Below, one piece after another: positions 1-10,931 of a DNA stretch of 51,953 nucleotides (its first letter is position 1; every line of letters begins with the position of its first letter). This DNA is from Streptomyces sp. adm13(2018) (GTDB lineage: Bacteria; Actinomycetota; Actinomycetes; Streptomycetales; Streptomycetaceae), in contig NZ_RDBH01000129.1 in NCBI RefSeq assembly GCF_008042145.1, positions 1,726,158 through 1,778,110 of the forward strand, read 5' to 3'. The translations under genes were made by a program, and so were the position numbers. The notes beneath the pieces were generated by a model. It was not told where the DNA came from and searched no databases. It worked only from the letters and a program-made list of their open reading frames with translations.

Positions 1-523
1 CCGCCTCCGCGGCCCGCTCCGCCAGCAGCTCCACCGCGTCCGCCTCGCCCAGCGGCGCCAGCGGGAACACCGTCTCGCCCGGCACCCGCAGGGGCCGCCG
101 GCCCGCGGCGAGGACGGTCAGGCCGGGCGCCCGCTCCAGGAGTTCCCGTACGAGCGGCGCGCAGTCCTCCACCAGGTGCTCGAAGCCGTCCAGGACCAGC
201 AGGGTCCGGCGCTCAGCGAGGTGCTCCACCAGGACCTCGCGCGGCTGCCGGGGGGTGTGGTCGGTCAGGTCGAACGCCTCGACCAGGGCGTACGCGATCA
301 GGCCGGGGTCGCGCAGCGGTGCGAGACCGGCGAGCCGGACCCCGTCGCCGTAGCGTTTCTGCACCTCCGTGGCGGTCCGCAGCGCGAGCCTGGTCTTGCC
401 GACCCCGCCCACGCCCACGACCGTGACCAGGCGGGACGTCCCGAGGAGCGCCGTCAGTGCGGCCTGCTCGGTGGTCCGTCCGACGAACCGGTTGAGCTCC
501 GCCGGGAGATTGCTCCGTCGCAT
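1..523 (-). CDS. STAND/AfsR-LuxR type ATP-binding regulator, N-terminal part (cut by window edge)
   Basis: Only the first 174 residues are present; the reading frame runs off the left end of the window without a stop. It starts at the ATG on the minus strand at 523. Residues 10-16 read LNRFVGR, the usual lead-in of regulators of the AfsR/LuxR ATPase group. Residues 37-44 are a Walker A loop (GVGGVGKT), and a Walker B-like stretch LLVLDGFEHL follows near residue 113. The family acts as cytoplasmic ATP-dependent transcription regulators, usually with C-terminal TPR repeats and sometimes a LuxR helix-turn-helix; none of that is visible here. It is divergent from the gene at 677. The call as a signal-transduction ATPase is secure; target and ligand are unknown. 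Confidence 0.75.
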   Translation of the reverse strand, partial: MRRSNLPAELNRFVGRTTEQAALTALLGTSRLVTVVGVGGVGKTRLALRTATEVQKRYGDGVRLAGLAPLRDPGLIAYALVEAFDLTDHTPRQPREVLVEHLAERRTLLVLDGFEHLVEDCAPLVRELLERAPGLTVLAAGRRPLRVPGETVFPLAPLGEADAVELLAERAAEA

Positions 524-676
524 GGGACACGGAGCGTACTCACCCCTGCGCGCTCCGTACAATCGGTTCCCGCAACTCCCGTTCCCGCGGAGGTAATGCG
601 GTTCGGGGCCGCAGCCCGGGCGCGATAGGGTCGGAGGACGACTTCCAGGCCCAACGACAGCAGAGAGCGGTGCAGC

Positions 677-1114
677 GTGACCGGTGGTGAGGTTGCCGGG
701 ATCCTGGTGGCCGTCTTCTGGGCGATCCTGGTCTCCTTCCTCGCCGTGGTTCTGGTGAGGCTGGCGCAGACGCTCAGGGCGACGACCAGGATGGTGGCGG
801 ACGTGACGGAGCAGGCCGTTCCCCTGCTGGCCGACGCCTCGGCGACCGTCCGCTCGGCCCAGACCCAGCTCGACCGGGTCGACGCCATCGCCTCGGACGT
901 CCAGGAGGTCACCTCCAACGCCTCCGCGCTCTCCTCCACCGTCGCGTCCACCTTCGGTGGTCCGCTCGTCAAGATCGCCGCCTTCGGCTACGGGGTGCGC
1001 AGGGCGCTCGGCCGGGGCGGGGACGGCGCGGACGCGCCGAGGGCCTCCTCGCGCCGCACTGTGGTCGTGGGCCGTACCGTGCCGTCCTCGCGACGCCGGA
1101 AGCAGAAGGGCTAG
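677..1114 (+). CDS. DUF948-family small membrane protein
   Basis: This 145-residue protein begins at GTG. It has one N-terminal membrane segment (about residues 7-27, GILVAVFWAILVSFLAVVLV), then a region likely to be helical (about 30-95) built from repeated A/V/T/D-rich heptad-like stretches, then a basic Arg/Lys-rich tail (SRRRKQKG). This is the layout of DUF948 proteins, which resemble a membrane-anchored coiled-coil; no enzymatic function is known. It sits 5 bases before a second small protein and just upstream of alaS, an arrangement I recall as conserved in Streptomyces. An envelope-associated structural role is inference. Confidence 0.8.
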   Translation: MTGGEVAGILVAVFWAILVSFLAVVLVRLAQTLRATTRMVADVTEQAVPLLADASATVRSAQTQLDRVDAIASDVQEVTSNASALSSTVASTFGGPLVKIAAFGYGVRRALGRGGDGADAPRASSRRTVVVGRTVPSSRRRKQKG

Positions 1115-1119
1115 CCGCG

Positions 1120-1476
1120 ATGTTCCGCCGCACGTTCTGGTTCACGGCCGGCGCAGCCGCCGGCGTGTGGGCCACCGCCAAGGTCAACCGGAAGCTGAAG
1201 CAGCTGACCCCCGAGAGCCTCGCGGCCCAGGCCGCGAACAAGGCTGTCGAGACCGGCCACCGCCTCAAGGACTTCGCCCTCGACGTGAGGGCGGGCATGG
1301 TCCAGCGGGAGGCCGAACTGGAGGAGGCGCTCGGCCTCGACGCCCCCGTCGAGCCGCACCCGGCCCAGGCCAGGGAGCTTCCGGAGCCGCGCCGCCGGGG
1401 TGTGCTCGGCGCCGCCCCGCACCCCACCACGCATGCAATTCCCCCGATCTCGTACAACCGGAATGAGGACCACTGA
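1120..1476 (+). CDS. DUF6167-type small hypothetical protein
   Basis: This 118-residue protein starts at ATG 1120, five bases after the preceding stop. Residues 5-18 ([14 protein letters not shown]) form a short hydrophobic segment. An Ala/Lys/Glu-rich stretch that could be helical follows (about 20-70), then a Pro/Arg-rich low-complexity tail. Its stop overlaps the alaS start by one base (TGATG), so the two are translationally coupled. I recognise it as the conserved actinobacterial protein that precedes alaS (DUF6167). No catalytic motif is visible and its function is unknown. Confidence 0.7.
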   Translation: MFRRTFWFTAGAAAGVWATAKVNRKLKQLTPESLAAQAANKAVETGHRLKDFALDVRAGMVQREAELEEALGLDAPVEPHPAQARELPEPRRRGVLGAAPHPTTHAIPPISYNRNEDH

Positions 1477-4145
1477 TGGAGTCGGCTGAAATCCGCCGCC
1501 GCTGGCTGAGCTTCTTCGAGGAGCGCGGGCACACCGTCGTCCCTTCGGCGTCGCTCATCGCGGACGACCCGACTCTGCTGCTCGTCCCGGCCGGCATGGT
1601 GCCCTTCAAGCCCTACTTCCTGGGTGAGGTCAAGCCGCCCTACACGCGCGCGTCCAGCGTGCAGAAGTGCGTGCGCACCCCGGACATCGAAGAGGTCGGC
1701 AAGACCACCCGTCACGGCACGTTCTTCCAGATGTGCGGCAACTTCTCCTTCGGCGACTACTTCAAGGAAGGCGCCATCAAGCTCGCCTGGGAGCTGCTGA
1801 CCTCCTCGGTCGAGCACGGCGGCTACGGGCTCGAGCCGGAGAAGCTCTGGATCACCGTCTACCAGGAGGACGACGAGGCCGAGCAGATCTGGCGTGACGT
1901 CGTCGGCGTCCCCGCCGAGCGCATCCAGCGCCTCGGCAAGAAGGACAACTACTGGTCGATGGGGGTCCCCGGACCCTGCGGCCCCTGCTCCGAGATCAAC
2001 TACGACCGCGGCCCCGAGTTCGGCGTCGAGGGCGGCCCGGCCGTCAACGACGAGCGGTACGTGGAGATCTGGAACCTGGTCTTCATGCAGTACGAGCGCG
2101 GCGAGGGCTCCGACAAGGAGAACTTCCCGATCCTCGGCGAGCTGCCGTCGAAGAACATCGACACGGGTCTCGGCCTGGAGCGCCTGGCGATGATCCTCCA
2201 GGGCGTCCAGAACATGTACGAGACGGACACCCTCCAGGTCGTCATCGACAAGGCCACCGCGCTCACCGGCGTCGCCTACGGCAAGGCCAAGGACAGCGAC
2301 GTCTCGCTCCGCGTGGTCGCCGACCACATGCGCACCTCGGTCATGCTCATCGGCGACGGCGTCACCCCCGGCAACGAGGGCCGCGGCTACGTGCTGCGCC
2401 GCATCATGCGCCGCGCCGTCCGCAACATGCGTCTGCTCGGCGCCACCGGTCCGGTCGTCCAGGAGCTCGTCGACACCGTGATCGACACGATGGGCGAGCA
2501 GTACCCGGAGCTGGTCACCGACCGCAAGCGCATCGAGACCGTCGCCCTCGCCGAAGAGGCCGCCTTCCTGAAGGCCCTCAAGGGCGGCACCAACATCCTC
2601 GACACCGCCGTGACCGAGACCAAGGCCGCCGGCGGCACGATCCTCTCCGGTGACAAGGCGTTCCTGCTCCACGACACCTGGGGCTTCCCGATCGACCTCA
2701 CCCTGGAGATGGCCTCCGAGCAGGGCCTCTCCGTGGACGAGGACGGCTTCCGCCGTCTGATGAAGGAGCAGCGGGACCGCGCCAAGGCCGACGCCAAGGC
2801 CAAGAAGACCGGCCACGCCGACATGACCGCGTACCGGGAGATCGCCGACACCAGCGGCGCCACCGAGTTCACGGGCTACACCAACCTGGAGGGCGAGACC
2901 ACGGTCGTCGGCCTCCTCGTCAACGGCGTCCCCTCGCCGGCCGCCACCGAGGGCGACGACGTCGAGGTCGTCCTGGACCGCACCCCCTTCTACGCCGAGG
3001 GCGGCGGCCAGATCGCCGACCAGGGCCGGATCAGGCTGCACAGCGGCGCGGTCATCGAGGTCCGCGACGTCCAGCAGCCGGTCCCCGGTGTCTCCGTGCA
3101 CAAGGGCTCCGTGCAGGTCGGCGAGGTCACCGTGGGCGCCAGCGCCTACGCCAGCATCGACGTGCGCCGCCGCCGGGCCATCGCCCGCGCCCACTCGGCC
3201 ACCCACCTGACCCACCAGGCGCTGCGCGACGCGCTCGGCCCGACGGCCGCCCAGGCCGGTTCGGAGAACCAGCCGGGCCGCTTCCGCTTCGACTTCGGCT
3301 CGCCGAACGCCGTCCCCGGCACGGTCCTCACCGACGTCGAGCAGAAGATCAACGAGGTCCTCGCGCGCGAGCTGGAGGTCCACGCCGAGGTCATGCCGAT
3401 CAACGAGGCCAAGCGCCAGGGCGCCATCGCCGAGTTCGGCGAGAAGTACGGCGAGCACGTCCGCGTCGTCACCATCGGCGACTTCTCCAAGGAGCTGTGC
3501 GGCGGCACGCACGTCGGCAACACCGCCCAGCTGGGCCTGGTGAAGCTGCTCGGCGAGTCCTCCATCGGCTCCGGTGTGCGCCGTATCGAGGCCCTCGTCG
3601 GCGTCGACGCGTACAACTTCCTCGCCCGCGAGCACACGGTCGTCGCCCAGCTGCAGGAGCTGGTCAAGGGACGTCCGGAGGAGCTTCCCGAGAAGATCTC
3701 CGCCATGCTCGGCAAGCTCAAGGACGCCGAGAAGGAGATCGAGAAGTTCCGCGCGGAGAAGGTCCTCCAGGCCGCCGCCGGTCTCGTCGACTCCGCCCGG
3801 GACATCCGCGGCCTCGCCCTCGTCACCGGCACGGTGCAGGACGGCACCGGCGCCGACGACCTGCGCAGGCTGGTCCTGGACGTCCGCGGCCGCATCCCGT
3901 CGGACCGCCCGGCCGTCGTCGCCCTGTTCACCACGGTCAACGGCAAGCCGCTCACGGTCATCGCCACCAACGAGGCCGCCCGCGAGCGCGGCCTCAAGGC
4001 CGGCGAGCTGGTCCGCACGGCGGCCAAGACCCTCGGTGGCGGTGGCGGCGGCAAGCCGGACGTCGCCCAGGGCGGCGGCCAGAACCCGGAGGCCGTCGGC
4101 GAGGCCATCGCCGCCGTCGAGCGCCTCGTGGTGGAGACGGCGTGA
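1476..4145 (+). CDS. alaS: alanine--tRNA ligase
   Basis: AlaS charges tRNA-Ala with alanine in the cytoplasm and hydrolyses mischarged Ser/Gly-tRNA-Ala. The 889-residue product is full length. The class II catalytic core is at the N-terminus (motif 2 region around [18 protein letters not shown], about residues 73-93). The editing domain carries the metal-binding set H573, H577 (HSATH) and C675, H679 (CGGTH). The C-terminal domain has a helical linker rich in Lys/Glu and a glycine-rich end (GGGGGGKPD). The ATG overlaps the stop of the upstream gene by one base. The GTG of ruvX overlaps its own stop. Confidence 0.98.
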   Translation: MESAEIRRRWLSFFEERGHTVVPSASLIADDPTLLLVPAGMVPFKPYFLGEVKPPYTRASSVQKCVRTPDIEEVGKTTRHGTFFQMCGNFSFGDYFKEGAIKLAWELLTSSVEHGGYGLEPEKLWITVYQEDDEAEQIWRDVVGVPAERIQRLGKKDNYWSMGVPGPCGPCSEINYDRGPEFGVEGGPAVNDERYVEIWNLVFMQYERGEGSDKENFPILGELPSKNIDTGLGLERLAMILQGVQNMYETDTLQVVIDKATALTGVAYGKAKDSDVSLRVVADHMRTSVMLIGDGVTPGNEGRGYVLRRIMRRAVRNMRLLGATGPVVQELVDTVIDTMGEQYPELVTDRKRIETVALAEEAAFLKALKGGTNILDTAVTETKAAGGTILSGDKAFLLHDTWGFPIDLTLEMASEQGLSVDEDGFRRLMKEQRDRAKADAKAKKTGHADMTAYREIADTSGATEFTGYTNLEGETTVVGLLVNGVPSPAATEGDDVEVVLDRTPFYAEGGGQIADQGRIRLHSGAVIEVRDVQQPVPGVSVHKGSVQVGEVTVGASAYASIDVRRRRAIARAHSATHLTHQALRDALGPTAAQAGSENQPGRFRFDFGSPNAVPGTVLTDVEQKINEVLARELEVHAEVMPINEAKRQGAIAEFGEKYGEHVRVVTIGDFSKELCGGTHVGNTAQLGLVKLLGESSIGSGVRRIEALVGVDAYNFLAREHTVVAQLQELVKGRPEELPEKISAMLGKLKDAEKEIEKFRAEKVLQAAAGLVDSARDIRGLALVTGTVQDGTGADDLRRLVLDVRGRIPSDRPAVVALFTTVNGKPLTVIATNEAARERGLKAGELVRTAAKTLGGGGGGKPDVAQGGGQNPEAVGEAIAAVERLVVETA

Positions 4146-4612
4146 CGATGCGTCGAGGCCGCCGTCTCGCGGTCGACGTCGGGGACGCCCGGATCGGGGT
4201 CGCCTCGTGCGACCCCGACGGGGTCCTCGCCACGCCGGTGGAGACCGTGCCGGGACGTGACGTCCCGGCCGCCCACCGGCGGCTCCGCCAGATCGTCGCG
4301 GAGTACGAGCCGATCGAGGTCGTCGTGGGACTGCCCCGCTCGCTCAGCGGGCGGGAGGGTCCGGCCGCCACCAAGGTCCGTGCCTTCGCGGGGGAGATGG
4401 CCAGGGGCATCGCGCCGGTACCGGTCCGGCTGGTCGACGAGCGGATGACCACGGTCACCGCGACCCAGGGCCTGCGGGCCTCCGGGGTGAAGGCCAGGAA
4501 GGGGCGGTCCGTCATCGACCAGGCCGCCGCTGTGATCATCCTTCAGAACGCTCTTGAGTCCGAACGGGTATCAGGTAATCCGCCCGGTGAGGGCGTCGAA
4601 GTGGTCATCTGA
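4142..4612 (+). CDS. ruvX: RuvX/YqgF Holliday-junction resolvase-like protein
   Basis: This is an RNase H-fold nuclease of the RuvX/YqgF family, linked to pre-16S rRNA 5' end processing and proposed to cut Holliday junctions. Conserved acidic positions are visible in the first strand ([12 protein letters not shown]), in LVDERMTT and in the late [11 protein letters not shown] segment. At 156 residues from GTG 4142 (or 154 from ATG 4148) it is normal size. GTG 4142 makes a GTGA overlap with the alaS stop, as elsewhere in this operon, but ATG 4148 is an equally possible start. The order alaS-ruvX-mltG-aroE is typical of Streptomyces. Confidence 0.93.
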   Translation: MTMRRGRRLAVDVGDARIGVASCDPDGVLATPVETVPGRDVPAAHRRLRQIVAEYEPIEVVVGLPRSLSGREGPAATKVRAFAGEMARGIAPVPVRLVDERMTTVTATQGLRASGVKARKGRSVIDQAAAVIILQNALESERVSGNPPGEGVEVVI

Positions 4613-4714
4613 TCGCGATACGGTAACGTTCCGCGCGATGCGGCGGTGTTCGAACAGCTGCCGCACTACGTAGAGGCGGATCGTCCGGAAGCCTCGCGGC
4701 TGTTTTGGGGATCG

Positions 4715-6541
4715 ATGACTGAGTATGGCCGGAGCCCCGGCTCCGAACCGTGGCACCCCGGGGACCCGTTGTACGGGGACCAGGGGTGGGAGGGCCAGCA
4801 GCAGCACTACCCGCACCCGCAGCAGGCAAACCAGTACGGCCAGGGCTACCAGGACCCGTACGGGCAGGGCGGTCAGACCGGCCAGGTTCCCCAGGGGTAC
4901 GAGGCCGACCCCTACCAGCAGCAGCATGCCCAGCAGTACCAGCAACAGCCGCAGGGGTACGTCGATCCGCAGGCGCAGTACCAGCAGCAGGCGCAGCACC
5001 ACGCGCCGCAGCAGTACCAGCAGTCCTACGAGCAGCAGCAACAGCAGCAGCCCCAGGATCACCAGCAACAGCAACAGCAGCAGTACGGGACGGGGTACCA
5101 GGGCGGCTACGACACGCCCGGGCACCTCGGACAGCAGTACGACGGCAACTGGGAGACGGGCCAGGCGGCGATGCCGTACGGCGGGACCCCGGCCGATCCG
5201 TACGGCGGCCAGAACCCCGACCTCTACGGCACGCCCGAGGCGTACCCCCCGCCCCAGCCTCCCGGCCGCCGCCAGAACCCGCCGGAGCCCGTCGTCGACT
5301 GGGCCCCGGAGGAGGAGGCGCGCCCCGAGCCGGAGGAGGAGAAGCACCCCTTCTTCACCGGCGAGGAGGACCCGGACGACGACGCGTACGAGGAGGATTC
5401 CGGCCGCGGCCGGGGCTCCCGCGGCGGCGACCGCGACCGCGAGCGCCGGAGCAAGGACAACAAGCGCAAGGGCAAGAACGGCGTGGCCTGCCTCGTCGTC
5501 GCGCTGGTGCTGGCCGGCGGCGTCGGCGGCGTCGGCTACTTCGGCTATCAGTTCTGGCAGGGCAAGTTCGGGGCGGCGGAGGACTACGCGGGCAGCGGCA
5601 GCGGGGACGTGCAGGTCGAGATCCCCAAGGGCGCGTTCGGCAACGAGATCGGCAACATCCTGAAGAAGGCGGGCGTCGTCAAGAGCGTCGACGCCTTCGT
5701 CTCCGCGCAGCTGCGGAACCCCAAGGGCACCTCGATCCAGGCGGGCGTCTACACGCTCAAGAAGGAGATGTCGGCGGAGAGCGCCGTCACGATGATGCTC
5801 GACCCGGCGAGCCAGAGTAATTTCGTCATTCCCGAAGGCCGGCGGAACGTCTGGGTCTACGAGCAGATCGACAAGAAGCTCGGTCTCGAACCCGGGACGA
5901 CGAAGGACATCGCGAAGACCAAGGCCGACACCCTCGGCCTCCCGGACTGGGCGAAGAACCACCAGAACGTCAAGGACCCGCTGGAAGGATTCCTCTTCCC
6001 CGCCAGCTACCCCGTGGCGAAGGGCAGCAAGCCCGAGGACGCGCTGCGCAAGATGGTGAGCCGCGCGAGCCAGGAGTACGACAAGCTCGAACTCGACGCC
6101 AAGGCGAAGCAGCTCGGCGTCGACAGCCCCTGGCAGCTCGTCACGATCGCCAGCCTCGTCCAGGCGGAGGGCACCTCGCACGACGACTTCCGCAAGATGG
6201 GAGAGGTCGTCTACAACCGGCTCAAGCCCTCGAACCCGCAGACCTACGGCGGTCTCGAGTTCGACTCGACGTACAACTACATCAAGAACCAGAGCAAGCT
6301 GGACCTCTCGCTGGCGGAGGTCCGGAAGTACAACAGCCCGTACAACACGTACTTCGTCAAGGGCCTGCCGCCCGGTCCGATCGGCAACCCCGGTCTGGAG
6401 GCCCTGCAGGGCACGCTCAACCCGACGCACGACGGCTGGTACTACTTCATCTCGCTCGACGGCAAGAGCTCCAAGTTCACGCGGACGAACGCCGAGCACC
6501 AGAAACTCGTCGACGAGTTCAACGAGTCGAGGAAGAACTGA
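4715..6541 (+). CDS. mltG: endolytic murein transglycosylase MltG
   Basis: MltG is a membrane-anchored lytic transglycosylase that cleaves nascent glycan strands and so terminates peptidoglycan elongation. The start chosen is ATG 4715 (MTEYGRSPGSEPW), preceded by GGGG; an upstream in-frame ATG at 4646 lacks comparable context. The first 255 residues are cytoplasmic and very unusual in composition. Residues about 25-150 are dominated by Gln, Tyr, Gly and Pro with runs of up to seven Gln, followed by an acidic and then a basic stretch. A transmembrane helix spans about 256-281. The YceG domain follows, with the probable catalytic glutamate E485 in SLVQAEGTSHDDF. The stop overlaps aroE (TGATG). 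The long tail is known in actinobacteria; its function is not. Confidence 0.93.
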   Translation: MTEYGRSPGSEPWHPGDPLYGDQGWEGQQQHYPHPQQANQYGQGYQDPYGQGGQTGQVPQGYEADPYQQQHAQQYQQQPQGYVDPQAQYQQQAQHHAPQQYQQSYEQQQQQQPQDHQQQQQQQYGTGYQGGYDTPGHLGQQYDGNWETGQAAMPYGGTPADPYGGQNPDLYGTPEAYPPPQPPGRRQNPPEPVVDWAPEEEARPEPEEEKHPFFTGEEDPDDDAYEEDSGRGRGSRGGDRDRERRSKDNKRKGKNGVACLVVALVLAGGVGGVGYFGYQFWQGKFGAAEDYAGSGSGDVQVEIPKGAFGNEIGNILKKAGVVKSVDAFVSAQLRNPKGTSIQAGVYTLKKEMSAESAVTMMLDPASQSNFVIPEGRRNVWVYEQIDKKLGLEPGTTKDIAKTKADTLGLPDWAKNHQNVKDPLEGFLFPASYPVAKGSKPEDALRKMVSRASQEYDKLELDAKAKQLGVDSPWQLVTIASLVQAEGTSHDDFRKMGEVVYNRLKPSNPQTYGGLEFDSTYNYIKNQSKLDLSLAEVRKYNSPYNTYFVKGLPPGPIGNPGLEALQGTLNPTHDGWYYFISLDGKSSKFTRTNAEHQKLVDEFNESRKN

Positions 6542-7368
6542 TGGCGGCAGCACGGCGCGCGGCGGTCCTGGGATCGCCGATCGCGCACTCGCTCTCCCCG
6601 GTGCTGCACCGGGCCGCGTACGCCGCGCTCGGGCTCGACGACTGGTCGTACGACCGCTTCGAGATCGACGAGGCGGGGCTGCCCGGATTCGTCGGCGAGC
6701 TCGACGGCAGCTGGGCCGGACTGTCGCTGACCATGCCGCTCAAGCGGGCGGTCATCCCGCTGCTCGACGGGATCACCGACACGGCCGCGTCGGTCGAGGC
6801 CGTCAACACGGTCGTCCTCCACGGGGACGGGCGACGGACCGGCGACAACACCGACATCCCCGGCATGCTCGCCGCCCTGCGGGAGCGGGGCGTCGAGAAA
6901 GTGGAGTCGGCGGCGGTCCTCGGCGCGGGCGCCACCGCCTCCTCCGCGCTCGCCGCGCTCGCCCGGATCTGCGACGGACCGGTCACCGCGTACGTACGCA
7001 GCGAGGCGCGGGCCGAGGAGATGCGCGGCTGGGGCGAGCGGCTCGGCGTGGAGGTCCGCACGGCCGCCTGGGACGACGCGGCGGAGGCCTTCGCGTCCCC
7101 GCTGGTCGTCGCGACCACCCCGGCCGGCACGACGAACGCCCTGGCGAGCGCCGTCCCCGACGCCGTCGGGACCCTCTTCGACGTCCTGTACGACCCCTGG
7201 CCGACGGCGCTCGCCGCGGCCTGGTCCGACCGCGGCGGCAAGGTCGTCGGGGGACTCGACCTCCTGGTCCACCAGGCCGTCCTCCAGGTCGAACAGATGA
7301 CCGGCGTCCCCCGGGCGCCGCTGGCCGCGATGCGCGCGGCGGGCGAGCGGGCGCTGGCCGCCCGCTAG
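6541..7368 (+). CDS. aroE: shikimate dehydrogenase
   Basis: AroE reduces 3-dehydroshikimate to shikimate with NADPH, the fourth step toward chorismate. Of normal length (275 residues), it has the substrate-binding start GSPIAHSLSPVLHRAAY, the catalytic lysine in LTMPLKRAV, the motif GDNTDIPG, and a nucleotide-binding loop GAGATASSALAAL. It overlaps the mltG stop by one base. The downstream aroC does not overlap: a 210-base gap with a 12-base tandem repeat intervenes, so aroC-aroK-aroB-aroQ may have their own promoter. Confidence 0.95.
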   Translation: MAAARRAAVLGSPIAHSLSPVLHRAAYAALGLDDWSYDRFEIDEAGLPGFVGELDGSWAGLSLTMPLKRAVIPLLDGITDTAASVEAVNTVVLHGDGRRTGDNTDIPGMLAALRERGVEKVESAAVLGAGATASSALAALARICDGPVTAYVRSEARAEEMRGWGERLGVEVRTAAWDDAAEAFASPLVVATTPAGTTNALASAVPDAVGTLFDVLYDPWPTALAAAWSDRGGKVVGGLDLLVHQAVLQVEQMTGVPRAPLAAMRAAGERALAAR

Positions 7369-7382
7369 GGGGCGCCCTGTCC

Positions 7383-7418
7383 GATCGGGCCGCGGATCGG
7401 GCCGCGGATCGGGCCGTG
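7383..7418. repeat. 12-base tandem repeat between aroE and aroC
   Basis: Three consecutive copies of GATCGGGCCGCG (the third ending TG) lie 15 bases after the aroE stop. The rest of the 210-base gap to aroC is not obviously coding. It ends with GAGGAGC just before the TTG start of aroC. No function is apparent; the copy number may vary between strains. Confidence 0.8.
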
Positions 7419-7578
7419 TCCGGTCTCCGCGGTGTCCGGGAACGGCGGGTCCCGCGTCCGACAGCTGGACCGGAGGACGGGTTCGTCCACCGGACGTGGG
7501 AGGATCAGTGGTGGCGGGCCAGGGCCGCGCACCCGGTCGCGCCGTCGCAGTACCCAGGCGCGAGCATGAGGAGCATCG

Positions 7579-8759
7579 TTGAGCAGGTTGCGTTGGCTGA
7601 CCGCTGGGGAATCCCACGGACCCGCGCTGGTCGCGACACTGGAGGGCCTCCCCGCCGGTGTCCCGGTCACCACTGAGCTGGTGGCCGACCACCTCGCGCG
7701 GCGACGCCTCGGCTATGGGCGCGGCGCCCGGATGAAGTTCGAGCAGGACGAGATCACCTTCCTCGGCGGAGTCCGGCACGGACTCTCCCTGGGTTCCCCG
7801 ATCGCCGTCATGGTCGGCAACACCGAGTGGCCCAAGTGGGAGAAGGTCATGGCGGCCGACCCCGTCGACCCCTCCGAACTCAAGGAGACGGGCCGCAACG
7901 CCCCCCTGACCCGGCCGCGTCCCGGTCACGCCGACCTCGCCGGCATGCAGAAGTACGGCTTCGACGAGGCCCGGCCGATCCTGGAGCGCGCCAGCGCCCG
8001 CGAGACCGCCGCCCGCGTCGCCCTCGGCGCGATCGCCCGCTCCTTCATCAAGGAGACCGCGGGCATCGAGATCGTCTCGCACGTCGTCGAGCTGGCCGCG
8101 GCCAAGGCGCCGTACGGCGTCTACCCGACCCCCGCCGACGTCGAGAAGCTCGACGCCGACCCGGTCCGCTGCCTCGACGCCGACGCGTCGAAGGCGATGG
8201 TCGCCGAGATCGACCAGGCCCACAAGGACGGCGACACCCTCGGCGGCGTCGTCGAGGTGCTGGCGTACGGCGTGCCCGTCGGCCTCGGCTCCCACGTCCA
8301 CTGGGACCGCCGTCTCGACGCGCGGCTCGCCTCCGCCCTCATGGGCATCCAGGCCATCAAGGGCGTCGAGGTCGGCGACGGCTTCGAGCTGGCCCGCGTG
8401 CCCGGCTCCCAGGCCCACGACGAGATCGTGAAGACCGACGAGGGCATTCGGCGCACCTCCGGCCGCTCCGGCGGCACCGAGGGCGGCCTGACCACCGGCG
8501 AGCTGCTGCGCGTCCGTGCCGCGATGAAGCCCATCGCGACCGTGCCCCGCGCCCTCGCCACCGTCGACGTCGCCACCGGCGAGGCCACCCAGGCCCACCA
8601 CCAGCGCTCCGACGTCTGCGCGGTCCCCGCGGCCGGCATCGTCGCCGAGGCCATGGTCGCGCTCGTGCTCGCCGACGCCGTCGTCGAGAAGTTCGGCGGC
8701 GACAGCGTCCCCGAGACCCGCCGCAACGTCCGGTCGTACCTCGACAACCTGCGCATCCG

Positions 8760-8763
<4 letters not shown>
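7579..8763 (+). CDS. aroC: chorismate synthase
   Basis: AroC converts 5-enolpyruvylshikimate-3-phosphate to chorismate using reduced FMN; it is the last step of the shared aromatic pathway. The 394-residue product has the signatures [14 protein letters not shown] near the start, RPGHADLAG in the middle and [13 protein letters not shown] near the end. The start is TTG 7579, supported by the GAGGAGC ribosome binding site and by the family N-terminus ([11 protein letters not shown]). Its stop overlaps the GTG of aroK (GTGA). Confidence 0.97.
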
Positions 8764-10818
<2,055 letters not shown>

Positions 10819-10836
10819 CAGGGCACGAGGAAGAGG

Positions 10837-10866
10837 CCCCGGCCGTTCCCCTGGCGGGGGCCGGGG
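10837..10866 (+). terminator. probable terminator after aroQ
   Basis: An 8-base perfect GC stem (CCCCGGCC/GGCCGGGG) with a 14-base loop begins 18 bases after the aroQ stop. It lacks a U-tract, as is common for Streptomyces terminators. Confidence 0.5.
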
Positions 10867-10931
10867 GCGGTAACGTTCCGGCGCACCGGATACACCGGCT
10901 ACAACAGGCGTACGAGACGGAGTGGGACCGG

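Noticed and set aside
176-628. Plus-strand open frame at the left edge
   Set aside because: The minus strand over 1-523 encodes a Walker A/B ATPase with a good start. The plus-strand frame has no recognisable feature.
969-3635. Long open frame of 888 codons on the minus strand
   Set aside because: It lies antisense to alaS, which has complete catalytic and editing motifs. Its composition is the Val/Ala/Asp/Gly/Leu pattern produced by reading GC-rich genes backwards, and no domain is visible.
7369-7578. Small gene in the aroE-aroC gap
   Set aside because: A plus-strand open frame exists but it crosses the 12-base tandem repeat, has no ribosome binding site and overlaps the aroC start region.
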